Below are positions 16,811 to 24,659 of a stretch of 64,000 bases of DNA, piece by piece; positions within the stretch are counted from its first letter, which is position 1, and the number at the start of each line of letters is the position of its first letter. The DNA comes from Paenibacillus sp. OK003 (GTDB lineage: Bacteria > Bacillota > Bacilli > Paenibacillales > Paenibacillaceae). The stretch lies in assembly GCF_900109515.1 (NCBI RefSeq), contig NZ_FOBD01000010.1:1-64000 (forward strand). Reading direction: 5' to 3'. The notes below the pieces were generated by a model. The model did no database searches. It was not told the DNA's origin and saw nothing but the letters and a program-made list of their open reading frames with translations. The position numbers and the translations under genes were made by a program.

Positions 16811-17227
16811 ATGATTGTAGGGAGGGATGTGAACATTGAAATAAAAGACTTGGAAAGAGAACTCGCGAAAATGGCATCAAGAATAAGGAAAGATTTTACT
16901 GAACGCGGGCCAGTAGATACCAGAGTCGTCATCATGAATCATTTTATCATCCTGAAGTTTACAGCGAAATTCACCAAACCTGAAGCGTTCATGCTTGAAC
17001 ACATGCAATCGCATTCCAGTCAGATCTTTACCGAATACAAGCTGAAGCTTGCACAAATGATGAGAGAAGATTTCAGTCCTGTATTCTCCTATATTCACCT
17101 GGGTTTGAAAATTGAAGATATTGAAACCATGTTCTTTGGCACTGATTTTGCGGAACAGGTAACTGTCTTTAAAATGAACAAGGATGTTGAGGGGTTGCTG
17201 AAAAATAATGCTATAAACATGCCTTAA
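16811..17227 (+). CDS. DUF2294-like protein
   Basis: A 138-residue protein. The pattern GRDVNIEIKDLERELAKMAS, then ERGPVDTRVVIMNHFIILKF with an Arg-rich helix pair and VTVFKMNKDVEGLL at the end, fits the DUF2294 family (a short alpha/beta domain with a characteristic RGP motif). The function of DUF2294 is not known to me. The start is ATG 16811 behind AGGAGG (16798-16803); the frame upstream to 16763 runs through the tandem repeat and is not needed. The gene looks intact, unlike several neighbours. Confidence 0.6.
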   Translation: MIVGRDVNIEIKDLERELAKMASRIRKDFTERGPVDTRVVIMNHFIILKFTAKFTKPEAFMLEHMQSHSSQIFTEYKLKLAQMMREDFSPVFSYIHLGLKIEDIETMFFGTDFAEQVTVFKMNKDVEGLLKNNAINMP

Positions 17228-17960
17228 GGCCCATTAAAGATCATTTTTTTATTGGATAGGTTCTTCGGAACTAATTTTGATGTTGACAATATCCTACATA
17301 TTTCCTTATACTACCCTTATGGCGATCAGATAGAATTAATAATCTTGACGAAGCCTGTAATCGTATTAAAGGGCTTCAAGACCATATCTTCGGTAATTGG
17401 AACGAAATAGATGTCAGACCAAGACCGACACATTCCACCATTTTGGTATTTTCCTAGTGGTGCGCTCTGTGTTGGTCTTTTTGTTTGCAAAAAACGGGCT
17501 TTACGTTTCGCATTTGGCTTCGTATATAGTGGGTAAATGGTGTACTAAAGAAGTTGATAAAAATATGTTGCGAACATTAGTTCGTATTTGTTATTCTGAA
17601 TGTAATAGGTTGGAAAAGTATCTCTGATAAATTGTCCCATTGCTGAGCTTTGAAAGTTAGTTTTATATCTTGATGTGGATCGGAAGGGGAGGTGGATCAT
17701 CTACGCAATTTTTATGTAATGCAAAAGACTTATCTAGCTTCAAGCATTGCCTAAAGAAGAAGTTTTCATATTTACGAAGAAGTGATAACACTACATATTT
17801 GATATGGTTTTTTGGACATCGGGAAGCAATATTTGAGGTTTGATACGGTTAGAGATAGTAGATTGCTGAGTGAGCAAGAATTGATCAAAATTTTAACGAT
17901 AGAAATGCAAGTTTGAGTTTAAACAAACAACTGAACAACTAAAATAGTCATTGGGGGAAA
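17228..17960. other. Non-coding stretch with gene debris and a long hairpin
   Basis: About 730 bp without a convincing gene. A start-less frame, 17287-17456, reads protein-like (INNLDEACNRIKGLQDHIFG, NEIDVRPRPTHSTILVFS) and may be a remnant. It runs into a long imperfect hairpin at about 17423-17483 (AAGACCGACACA ... TGTGTTGGTCTTTTTG) that ends in a T-run and could terminate transcription. The rest is A+T-rich and shows nothing clear. Confidence 0.5.
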
Positions 17961-18533
17961 ATGATGATGTCTGCTACAACTGCTATGGGGTTTGATGATT
18001 TATTTGAAATTGGGGATATAGATATGTTCTTGAACAAAGCACAGGAAAAATGTCGTCACAAGCTTAGAGGCAAAACGTTTGCAGGAATGGAAAAAGAAGA
18101 TGTAACGCAGGAGATCATGATTAAGTTGTATAACGCGCTGGACAAGTATGACGCAGAAAAAGCAAGAATGTCGACATTTGTAGATCACCTGATTGAAAAT
18201 AAAATCAAGGATATGTACCGCAAATGCATGTCTGAGAAAAACCTCAGTGTCGTTAACGCTGTCCAGCTTGTGTGTACTGATCTTGGTGCAAGTGATGAAA
18301 GTGATGGAACAGATACAGCGCTAACGCTTGGGCACGCCGGGTTTGCTTTTGAGAATTTTGAATTCGTAACTGACATCATGGAGAATATGAAGCTTAATGA
18401 TCGGGAAATAGAGATTTTTAAACTTCGAACCTCGGGGTACGAATTTGTAGAAATTGCAGCAATGTTAGGTGTATCCAAGGCACGCATCTCACAGTTGTGG
18501 AAAGCGATTCGCGAGAAATACGAAGCTCTGTAG
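17961..18533 (+). CDS. Sigma-70 family RNA polymerase sigma factor (island, first)
   Basis: A 190-residue sigma-like protein with region 2 (about residues 45-88: KEDVTQEIMIKLYNALDKYD, STFVDHLIENKIKDMYRK) and region 4 (about 145-190: LNDREIEIFKLRTSGYEFVE, GVSKARISQLWKAI helix-turn-helix), linked by a Ser/Asp-rich stretch. It lacks regions 1.1 and 3, so it is a short, phage- or ECF-type factor. Three ATGs (17961, 17964, 17967) follow TTGGGGGAAA, and the exact start is unclear. A terminator follows. Its target promoters may be in this island. Confidence 0.8.
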   Translation: MMMSATTAMGFDDLFEIGDIDMFLNKAQEKCRHKLRGKTFAGMEKEDVTQEIMIKLYNALDKYDAEKARMSTFVDHLIENKIKDMYRKCMSEKNLSVVNAVQLVCTDLGASDESDGTDTALTLGHAGFAFENFEFVTDIMENMKLNDREIEIFKLRTSGYEFVEIAAMLGVSKARISQLWKAIREKYEAL

Positions 18534-18599
18534 TTTTATAATGAAGTGGCAATTCATAGCCAAAGTTTGTTGCAGATCGACCGAAACGTTACATAGAAC

Positions 18600-18630
18600 T
18601 AAAAGCACTCTTAACGGAGTGCTTTTTTAT
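18600..18630 (+). terminator. Intrinsic terminator of the first sigma gene
   Basis: AAAAGCACTC-TTAACG-GAGTGCTTTTTTAT: a nine-pair stem with a U-run. Confidence 0.9.
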
Positions 18631-18679
18631 ATCGTATAGAGTAATTAATCGATTGAATAATGGAAGGTGGCAGAAGAAT

Positions 18680-19057
18680 ATGCTCAGTGTTGTTGTGTTG
18701 GGATTTACGTTGGACAGTCTGTCGGGATTTTCTGATATTGCTTGGGCCCACCATGATTCATCCACAGCTTCCGACCTAAGTAACTGGGAGTATGCGTTGA
18801 TTATTGAGAAGGTTGTGTTTCAAGCGGATGCGTTGCTCGTTAATCTTGATGTGGAAAAGCTGACTCCTACTGAAATAGTGATCTTGCATCATGCGTATAT
18901 TCAAAACAAACCAATCGTGGGTGTAGGACTCAGAGTATGGGAGCCTGTCATTGAAGAGATGTTGTCCAATCGAATAAATGATCTTGAGCGGGCTGTAAAG
19001 CATATTCGAACGCATTATACGCTCATAAGTGGCGCCCTAAATGTCTCTCCTGTGTAA
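18680..19057 (+). CDS. Nucleoside 2-deoxyribosyltransferase-like protein (tentative)
   Basis: A 125-residue protein starting at ATG 18680 behind GGAAGGTGG; the TTG at 18653 is less likely. The central QADALLVNLDVEKLTPTEI with HHAYIQNKPIVGVGLRVWEP and an ending in ERAVKHIRTHY follow the order seen in small nucleoside 2-deoxyribosyltransferase-fold proteins (acidic substrate loop, alpha helix, GKPVIG-like strand, terminal IxxxY). The usual N-terminal sugar-binding motif is not clear, so activity is uncertain. A non-enzymatic relative is possible. Confidence 0.45.
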   Translation: MLSVVVLGFTLDSLSGFSDIAWAHHDSSTASDLSNWEYALIIEKVVFQADALLVNLDVEKLTPTEIVILHHAYIQNKPIVGVGLRVWEPVIEEMLSNRINDLERAVKHIRTHYTLISGALNVSPV

Positions 19058-19211
19058 ATCGTTAACTGCTAGTAATATAACGCGTATAGAGAAATTGAAG
19101 AGCTGGATAGCTGGGTCCAAGATAATTTAAATATATGTAGGAATGATTGTATGACACACATGATAAAAGCAAAAGATGATACATTAACCGAAGAATTGGT
19201 TGCAAGTCTGA

Positions 19212-19424
19212 TTGGAAAATGCGTTCACGCAAGATATCGCTGTAAAGATGTTTACATCACCATCACCAAGCGATCTAGAAGAACAGATTAATATCTGGAT
19301 GAATGACAAACCAAATGTATTGGTCATTGGACTTGATGTTACTTCCTCTTACGATTCAGCAAATAGCAGGATAGAGTACACAGCAATCTTGGCATATCAG
19401 ACCAGTGAACGAGATGAATCTTAA
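19212..19424 (+). CDS. Cse60-like small protein
   Basis: A 70-residue protein whose part VKMFTSPSPSDLEEQINIWM, then VIGLDVTSSYDSANSRIEYT and AILAYQ resembles Cse60, a small sporulation-expressed protein of B. subtilis (pattern VKxFT...LExxIN...I..I......IeYsALviY). The only upstream start in frame is TTG 19212, with no clear site; ATG 19248 would remove the conserved first strand. An unrelated 46-codon frame (19151-19291) overlaps its start. Start uncertain, and the gene may be slightly degraded. Confidence 0.5.
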   Translation: MENAFTQDIAVKMFTSPSPSDLEEQINIWMNDKPNVLVIGLDVTSSYDSANSRIEYTAILAYQTSERDES

Positions 19425-19554
19425 TAGAAAAAGGGAAGCCTTTAGTTCGAAAACAGACTCTCTAATTAATTGGGCCACAAGTTCGTACAAGCAGTGAAAA
19501 ATCACGGTTTACTTCTATTATATAAGGCTTAACCTAAGGAGGTGAGCAATCCCG

Positions 19555-20187
19555 TTGGTCACTTTTGAAAAAATCGGGATTATCATTACGGCGGTACTGG
19601 CATCGATAACGATATATGGAGGGCTGATTGTACCAGCTGCTATTAATCCGATTGGAGAACAAAATAAAAAACAAACTTTAAAGCAAGTTAAGTCAGATTC
19701 GGACTCTACGTCCCATAAAGAAATGGTGGATATGTTAGAGCTTTATATCGAATCTTATCAGGAGAAGATAGTAAGCCAGCCTAAGCTGCTGAAGTATGTG
19801 AAGTGGGTGGACCATTATAATGAAGGCTCCAATATGGATTCCGTGTGGATATTGGCCATGATGTGGCAGGAGAGCCGCTTAATAGAGGATAGCACATCAT
19901 CTCATGGAGCCATTGGACTGCTTCAAATACTACCAAGTACGGCCAAATCGTTTGGTGTTAGCGGCAGTAACTTATACAAGCCGGAAGTTAATATCAAGAC
20001 CGGTATTGAATATATGGAATATCTGTTGGAAAAGTATGACGGAAACCTCCGTACAGCAACAATTGCGTACAATCAAGGGGAGGGCAATGTAGACAAAGGC
20101 AAGGCTCGCCCCTGGTATTACAACCAAGTGAAGAAACACCATAACAATATGATTCAGATGCTAAAGAAAATCAATAAAGAACGTTAG
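19555..20187 (+). CDS. Membrane-anchored lytic transglycosylase
   Basis: A 210-residue SLT-domain protein. One N-terminal membrane span (IGIIITAVLASITIYGGLIV) anchors it. The catalytic domain covers about residues 95-200, with the glutamate in MMWQESRLIEDS, the GAIGLLQILPSTAKSFG motif and AYNQGEG. These enzymes cut glycan strands with anhydro-ring formation. It starts at TTG 19555 after AAGGAGGTG. With the holin and amidase it gives the island three lysis-type proteins; it lies just upstream of the second sigma gene. Confidence 0.88.
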   Translation: MVTFEKIGIIITAVLASITIYGGLIVPAAINPIGEQNKKQTLKQVKSDSDSTSHKEMVDMLELYIESYQEKIVSQPKLLKYVKWVDHYNEGSNMDSVWILAMMWQESRLIEDSTSSHGAIGLLQILPSTAKSFGVSGSNLYKPEVNIKTGIEYMEYLLEKYDGNLRTATIAYNQGEGNVDKGKARPWYYNQVKKHHNNMIQMLKKINKER

Positions 20188-20229
20188 ATTGTTGGTGAAC
20201 TTCCACAACATTTACATAGGGAGATCTAG

Positions 20230-21024
20230 ATGGATAAATTTTCAGAACATATTAGCATGAATTTGAAGTTGGACAAGAAATTTTACTCTATGGACCTTGT
20301 AGGAAATATTGAACGATGTAAAGTCGATGAACATTTTCTCGGAGATAGTATTTTGGTTAATGAGAACTTGATTTGGCATTCAGTACATAAATACATTGGA
20401 AAACCGGAAGTCATTATCAAAAATCATTGTGTGGAAAAAGACGATATTCTTCAATTGGGGCGCCTTGGATTCATTAAAGCGGTCAAAGCATTTGATACGA
20501 GCCGTGGTGTGAAATTCAGTTCGTTTGCTGTTACTGCGATTGTAAGGGAAATCCGATGTTTTCTGAGAGACAGCGCAAGTATTATTCGCCCCACTCGCAC
20601 GGCTACAGAATTAATTAACCGAATCAATCGGTTGGAGCACGATATGGGGTATCTACCGACAGCTCATGAAATCGCCCTGTTGCTTGACGAGGAAGAGGAG
20701 AAAATCAACAAGGCCCTCCAAGTAGGCAAGGGAGTTAAATACCTGGATGAGCCCGTCGGAGCAGATGATCAGCAAGCCCAAGCAGTTACATTGATGGATA
20801 CCATTTATAGCGGGGAAAATATTGAAGATGGAGTGGTCGACAGAATTTATGTTGACGCAGTTATAGAATCGGTAAAGCGCAAGTTAAGCGAAAAGGAAGT
20901 CACTGTCCTGAAGCATCGGGTAGAGGGCTTTAATCAAACACAGACAGCAGAGATGGAGGACATTAGCCAGATGAGAGTCTCCAGAATTATGCGAAAAGTA
21001 GCCAAGATGCTGGACCATAACTAA
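20230..21024 (+). CDS. Sigma-70 family RNA polymerase sigma factor (island, second; SigF/B/G-like)
   Basis: A 264-residue factor of the sporulation/stress group. Region 2 has EKDDILQLGRLGFIKAVKAF and GVKFSSFAVTAIVREIRCFL. Region 3 (IIRPTRTATELINRINRLEH, LPTAHEIALLLDEEEEKI) is present, unlike in the first sigma gene. Region 4 ends with LSEKEVTVLKHRVEGFNQTQ and SQMRVSRIMRKV. ATG 20230 follows GGGAGATC. It is the last gene before the right repeat. Regions 2-3-4 without 1.1 match SigF/SigB/SigG-type factors, but it is not in the usual spoIIA context and looks phage-like. Confidence 0.88.
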   Translation: MDKFSEHISMNLKLDKKFYSMDLVGNIERCKVDEHFLGDSILVNENLIWHSVHKYIGKPEVIIKNHCVEKDDILQLGRLGFIKAVKAFDTSRGVKFSSFAVTAIVREIRCFLRDSASIIRPTRTATELINRINRLEHDMGYLPTAHEIALLLDEEEEKINKALQVGKGVKYLDEPVGADDQQAQAVTLMDTIYSGENIEDGVVDRIYVDAVIESVKRKLSEKEVTVLKHRVEGFNQTQTAEMEDISQMRVSRIMRKVAKMLDHN

Positions 21025-21064
21025 ATTTAACAAATACTAGCAACTCTTCTTAAAAGAAAAAAGT

Positions 21065-21103
21065 ATCCCTTCCGCAGCATATGCGAGAGGGATTTTTGTT
21101 GTT
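21065..21103 (+). repeat. Right copy of the 39-bp direct repeat (candidate attR) and terminator
   Basis: Same hairpin as at 13113-13151 (ATCCCTTCCGCAGC-AT-ATGCGAGAGGGAT, T-run, GTTGTT), 37 of 39 bases identical. It serves as terminator for the second sigma gene and marks the right end of the island. Homology stops immediately after GTTGTT. Confidence 0.8.
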
Positions 21104-21181
21104 TTCGAACACTGGGACATACTTCGGGTTGTCCAGACATAAGCTAGTACAAGATTCCAAGTGACCCGGAGGAATGAATCG

Positions 21182-22369
21182 ATGCGAAAATTAATGAAAT
21201 TTATGGCATGTATGCTTGTACCTTTGTTTCTGTTTCCCTCATTTGGGCTTGCTGAAGCCCAGGGAACCATACCTGGCCCCTCAAACCATGCGCAAAGCGC
21301 TGCTCTCATTGATGTGACATCGGGCCGAATATTGTACAGCAAGGACGGGGATAAGGAACTCAGAATTGCCAGCTTGACCAAAATCATGACAGCAATTGTT
21401 GCAATTGAACACGGTAAACTGGATGACAAAGTAAAGGTAACTTCTTCGGCTTTTGCCAAAGAAGGGTCGTCCATCTATCTCAAGCTGGGTGAAGAAATGA
21501 CACTTGAAAACATGCTATATGGGCTGATGCTGCGATCAGGCAACGATGCGGCCTCGGCGATTGCTGAACATGTCGGTGGATCTGAAGAAGGCTTTGTCCT
21601 GTTAATGAACAAAAAGGCAGAGCAAATTGGTCTGACCCACTCCCATTTTATGAATCCCCATGGACTTGACGCAGAAGGTCATTACTCCACCGCCAATGAT
21701 CTGGCACGCTTAACCGCGTATGCACTCAAGAATCCGGTGTTCAAACGTATTGTAGCTACGGAGAACAAGTCGGCTCCAAATCCGAATGAGAGCTGGGAGT
21801 ACTCCTGGCAAAACAAAAATAAAATGCTGCGGTTGTACGAGGGGGCCGATGGCGTAAAGACCGGATATACCAAAAAGGCGTTCCGTTGTCTGGTCAGCTC
21901 TGCTACTCGCAATGGGCAACAGCTTGCTGCGGTAACCCTGAATGACGGCGACGACTGGAATGATCATGCACGTATGCTGGATTTCGGTTTTGAAAATTTC
22001 CCTTTGGTGGAAATTGCCAAAAAGGAACAGCCTGTGCAGAACACGGATGTGGTCACAGGCCGCGGGTTCACCTACCCTCTAGCGAAGAGTGAGACAGCCT
22101 CATTGACGAAAAAGCTGATTTTACTCGAAAACCGTGCCCAGGAGGGTACGGAGGGAGAAGCAAAATCGACAGATCCTTCTTTTGGACTGGCAGGCCGAAT
22201 TGATATGCAGCTTGACGGGAAACTTGTGGGTTCAATTCCTGTGTATCGCAAAGGAAGTTATATTCCGCCAGAGCCGAAGACAGAGGATGCAACTCTGGGG
22301 GGAATCGGTGAAGTATCTACCTGGGCTTCCGCGTGGCGCGCAGTATTAAGCCATTTGTTATCTCCATAA
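21182..22369 (+). CDS. dacB: D-alanyl-D-alanine carboxypeptidase (DacB/DacF type)
   Basis: A 395-residue secreted penicillin-binding protein that trims the last D-Ala from wall peptides. The signal peptide is MRKLMKFMACMLVPLFLF to about residue 28. Catalytic motifs are SLTK (IASLTKIMTA), SGN (LMLRSGNDAAS) and KTG (DGVKTGYTKKA), followed by a beta-rich C-terminal domain. ATG 21182 follows CGGAGGA. Because spmA and spmB follow directly, as in B. subtilis dacB-spmA-spmB, the spore-cortex enzyme DacB is the likely counterpart. Confidence 0.9.
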   Translation: MRKLMKFMACMLVPLFLFPSFGLAEAQGTIPGPSNHAQSAALIDVTSGRILYSKDGDKELRIASLTKIMTAIVAIEHGKLDDKVKVTSSAFAKEGSSIYLKLGEEMTLENMLYGLMLRSGNDAASAIAEHVGGSEEGFVLLMNKKAEQIGLTHSHFMNPHGLDAEGHYSTANDLARLTAYALKNPVFKRIVATENKSAPNPNESWEYSWQNKNKMLRLYEGADGVKTGYTKKAFRCLVSSATRNGQQLAAVTLNDGDDWNDHARMLDFGFENFPLVEIAKKEQPVQNTDVVTGRGFTYPLAKSETASLTKKLILLENRAQEGTEGEAKSTDPSFGLAGRIDMQLDGKLVGSIPVYRKGSYIPPEPKTEDATLGGIGEVSTWASAWRAVLSHLLSP

Positions 22370-22387
22370 TGAGGGGAGGGTTATCCT

Positions 22388-23014
22388 TTGATCAATTTAA
22401 TCTGGCTTCTCATGATTGTAACCGGATTTGCTTTTGCAGCAGCACAAGGCAAAATTGAAGTCGTTACGCAGGCGGCTTTTGATGGAGCAGCCACCGGAGT
22501 AACGGTTTGTTTTGGGCTGATCAGTGTGCTCGTGTTCTGGATGGGCATGATGAAAATGGCTGAGGATGCCGGGCTGCTGGGCCGAATTGCGAAGCTGCTG
22601 GGTCCGGTTGTTGGCTTTTTGTTCCCGGATGTTCCGCGGAATCATCCAGCCATGGGCTATATTTTATCCAACATGAGTGCCAATCTGCTCGGCCTCGGCA
22701 ATGCGGCAACCCCAATGGGGATCAAAGCCATGCAGCAACTGCAAGAGCTGAATCCGGATAAACAAACGGCTTCCCCAGCCATGTGCACTTTGCTGGCTCT
22801 GAATACAGCGAGTATCACCATTATTCCGACAACCCTGATAGCCATTCGACTTAATTATCATTCCGCGAATGCCACGGAAATTGTAGGCACCACGCTAATG
22901 GCAACCATTATTGCGACATTTGCTGCTATCGTAGCCGATCGCTGGTACCGAAACAGGGCACTTCACAGGCCGCCGCGTGTACATAAAAGTGACAATCCCG
23001 GTATGAAAGGATGA
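22388..23014 (+). CDS. spmA: Spore maturation protein A
   Basis: A 208-residue membrane protein with nucleoside-transporter gate-like features (FDGAATGVTVCFGLISVLVF, SANLLGLGNAATPMGI). SpmA and SpmB are known to be needed for proper spore core dehydration. It starts at TTG 22388 after GAGGGGAGGG, 19 bases from dacB. The C-terminal tail is short and basic. Seven bases separate it from spmB. Confidence 0.95.
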   Translation: MINLIWLLMIVTGFAFAAAQGKIEVVTQAAFDGAATGVTVCFGLISVLVFWMGMMKMAEDAGLLGRIAKLLGPVVGFLFPDVPRNHPAMGYILSNMSANLLGLGNAATPMGIKAMQQLQELNPDKQTASPAMCTLLALNTASITIIPTTLIAIRLNYHSANATEIVGTTLMATIIATFAAIVADRWYRNRALHRPPRVHKSDNPGMKG

Positions 23015-23020
23015 GCAACG

Positions 23021-23554
23021 TTGTTAACCTTCATCAACTGGATTTCCGTCTGGGCCATTCCGGTTATCATCGCGTTTGTTCCATTATATGCGTTTACCAA
23101 AAAGGTCCCGGTCTACGAATCTTTTGTTGATGGGGCCAAAGATGGCTTCTCTACGGCAATCAGCATTATTCCCCATCTGGTAGGCATGATGGTTGCGATC
23201 AGTGTATTCCGTGCTTCCGGTGCATTAGATTATGTGATCAGCCTATTCGCACCACTTGTGTCCTGGATGGGGGTTCCGGGAGAAGTATTGCCGCTCGGTA
23301 TTTTGCGTCCTTTGACCGGCACAGGCTCGCTTGCCTTTACGACAGACCTGATCAAAACCTATGGACCTGACTCTATGATTGGTCGCATGGCTTCCACGAT
23401 TCAAGGCAGTACGGATACAACACTATATGTATTGACTGTTTATTTTGGAGCGGTAGGTATACGCAATGGTCGCTATGCGCTCAAAGTTGGGTTGTTTTCC
23501 GATCTGGTTGGATTCATTGCTGCCTTGGTTATTTGTTTAATTGTATTTGGTTAA
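23021..23554 (+). CDS. spmB: Spore maturation protein B
   Basis: A 177-residue membrane protein of the same gate-domain family as SpmA (SFVDGAKDGFSTAISIIPHL, GSLAFTTDLIKTYGPDS, GSTDTTLYVLTVYFGAVGI). It starts at TTG 23021, seven bases after spmA, with AAGGATGAG as the site. It presumably acts with SpmA in spore dehydration. Last gene of the dacB-spmA-spmB unit. Confidence 0.95.
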   Translation: MLTFINWISVWAIPVIIAFVPLYAFTKKVPVYESFVDGAKDGFSTAISIIPHLVGMMVAISVFRASGALDYVISLFAPLVSWMGVPGEVLPLGILRPLTGTGSLAFTTDLIKTYGPDSMIGRMASTIQGSTDTTLYVLTVYFGAVGIRNGRYALKVGLFSDLVGFIAALVICLIVFG

Positions 23555-23618
23555 AAATATGCCCTCTCCTTCCGATATACGAATTATGCTAGAATGATAG
23601 CGGAGGAGAGTGAGAACC

Positions 23619-24437
23619 ATGCAAAAGAGTTGGAAACGAATGCTCCGCTTTGGGATGTCAGGTATGCTTGCCATTGCGTTGCTTGCGGGACAGACGGGAT
23701 TGGCTGCGGCTCAAGCCGTTAATACGATTCATTTTACGGGTTACTTCGATAAACAACTACGTGCTCAGTTGGCCGTTACAGCGGATTCTTTTCCAGTTGT
23801 GAACGTACGTCTGGTCAAGCAGGATGAACCCGATTCAGTATATTATGATGTAGGTACCTCCATACTGATCGCCAAGGATGAGGTGCTAACCAACTATCAT
23901 GTCGTTCAGGATTATGCTGAACTGTCTGATGGGGATGAAGGCACACTTACTGTAGCAAGCCCAGGTCATCTGGACAAGCCGGTTAAAGCCAAAATCATCA
24001 AAACAGATCCGGTGACAGATATGGCATTGCTGAAGCTGGAAAAAGATATCGACGCACAACCGGTGACGTTTGCAAATGCGAAAGATAATCAAATCGTCTA
24101 TACCATCGGATTTCCTAAAAATTCCGCCGGGGAACTTGTGCTGTTAGACGAAGAATTTCCTTCAACTTACAATACAATCGCCAAGAGCCGAGTATTTAAT
24201 TCACAGGATTCGGACGTTCCAGGCAAGAAGGGCATTGGCAGTATCGTCAAATCAGTGGCACAAGGCAATTCAGGTGGCCCTGTTCTGGATCAGAACAATC
24301 GGGTTATTGGCATGATGACCTTTGTATACGGAGGACGTACTTATTATATTACTTCCAAAACGTTGCAATCCTTCATTAAAGAAAGTGCAACCCCTGCGAA
24401 AAAACAGGTCGTTGTTGCTGGTAAAGTAGCCAATTAA
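23619..24437 (+). CDS. Secreted trypsin-like serine protease (S1 family)
   Basis: A 272-residue exported protease. The signal peptide ends near residue 33 (LAIALLAGQTGLAAAQA). The triad is visible: His in VLTNYHVVQDY, Asp in TDPVTDMALLKLE, Ser in GNSGGPVLDQNNRVIGM. There is no PDZ domain or membrane anchor, unlike HtrA. ATG 23619 follows GGAGGAGAG; the more upstream GTG 23610 lies within that site. It is probably monocistronic; a terminator follows. Substrate unknown. It is not in this place in B. subtilis. Confidence 0.85.
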   Translation: MQKSWKRMLRFGMSGMLAIALLAGQTGLAAAQAVNTIHFTGYFDKQLRAQLAVTADSFPVVNVRLVKQDEPDSVYYDVGTSILIAKDEVLTNYHVVQDYAELSDGDEGTLTVASPGHLDKPVKAKIIKTDPVTDMALLKLEKDIDAQPVTFANAKDNQIVYTIGFPKNSAGELVLLDEEFPSTYNTIAKSRVFNSQDSDVPGKKGIGSIVKSVAQGNSGGPVLDQNNRVIGMMTFVYGGRTYYITSKTLQSFIKESATPAKKQVVVAGKVAN

Positions 24438-24478
24438 ACTTATTCATGTTGCAGTGGTTACATATGGTTGGAATTGAA

Positions 24479-24534
24479 CGGCTCACCTTAACGCTCCTGT
24501 CGCATACCGGCAGTGAGAGGGTGAGCTTTTTTTG
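24479..24534 (+). terminator. Intrinsic terminator of the protease gene
   Basis: GCTCACCTT (24481-24489) pairs with AGGGTGAGC (24517-24526 region); TTTTTTTGG follows. The loop is long (about 28 bases). Confidence 0.75.
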
Positions 24535-24659
24535 GCCTAAATTTATAGCTAAATGCAGCTTAAAAGGTGTCTACAACCCTTGTGTTAACAAAATCGATGG
24601 ATTATCCTTGTGATTTCCGGCCTTGATGGGTATCATTAGTGTGAGGTGACATGACAAAC

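Larger units (their letters stand above)
13113..21103 (+). mobile_element. Island bounded by direct repeats, carrying lysis genes and two sigma factors
   Basis: About 8 kb lies between the two 39-bp repeats. Inside are a TcdE-type holin, an amidase, four minus-strand genes or remnants, an amber-interrupted gene, a DUF2294 protein, two sigma-70 family factors, a nucleoside-deoxyribosyltransferase-like protein, a Cse60-like protein and a lytic transglycosylase. The DNA looks more A+T-rich than its flanks, with longer gaps and gene debris. No integrase, transposase, terminase, capsid or tail gene was found. It is either a collapsed prophage or a domesticated lysis/sigma module; which one is not decided. 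Confidence 0.65.

Noticed and set aside
17397-17627. 76-codon frame (MERNRCQTKTDTF...) in the island
   Set aside because: Runs through the long hairpin at 17423-17483 and has no ribosome site.
13113-21103. Complete active prophage
   Set aside because: No integrase, repressor, terminase, portal, capsid or tail genes; only lysis-type genes, sigma factors and small proteins are present.
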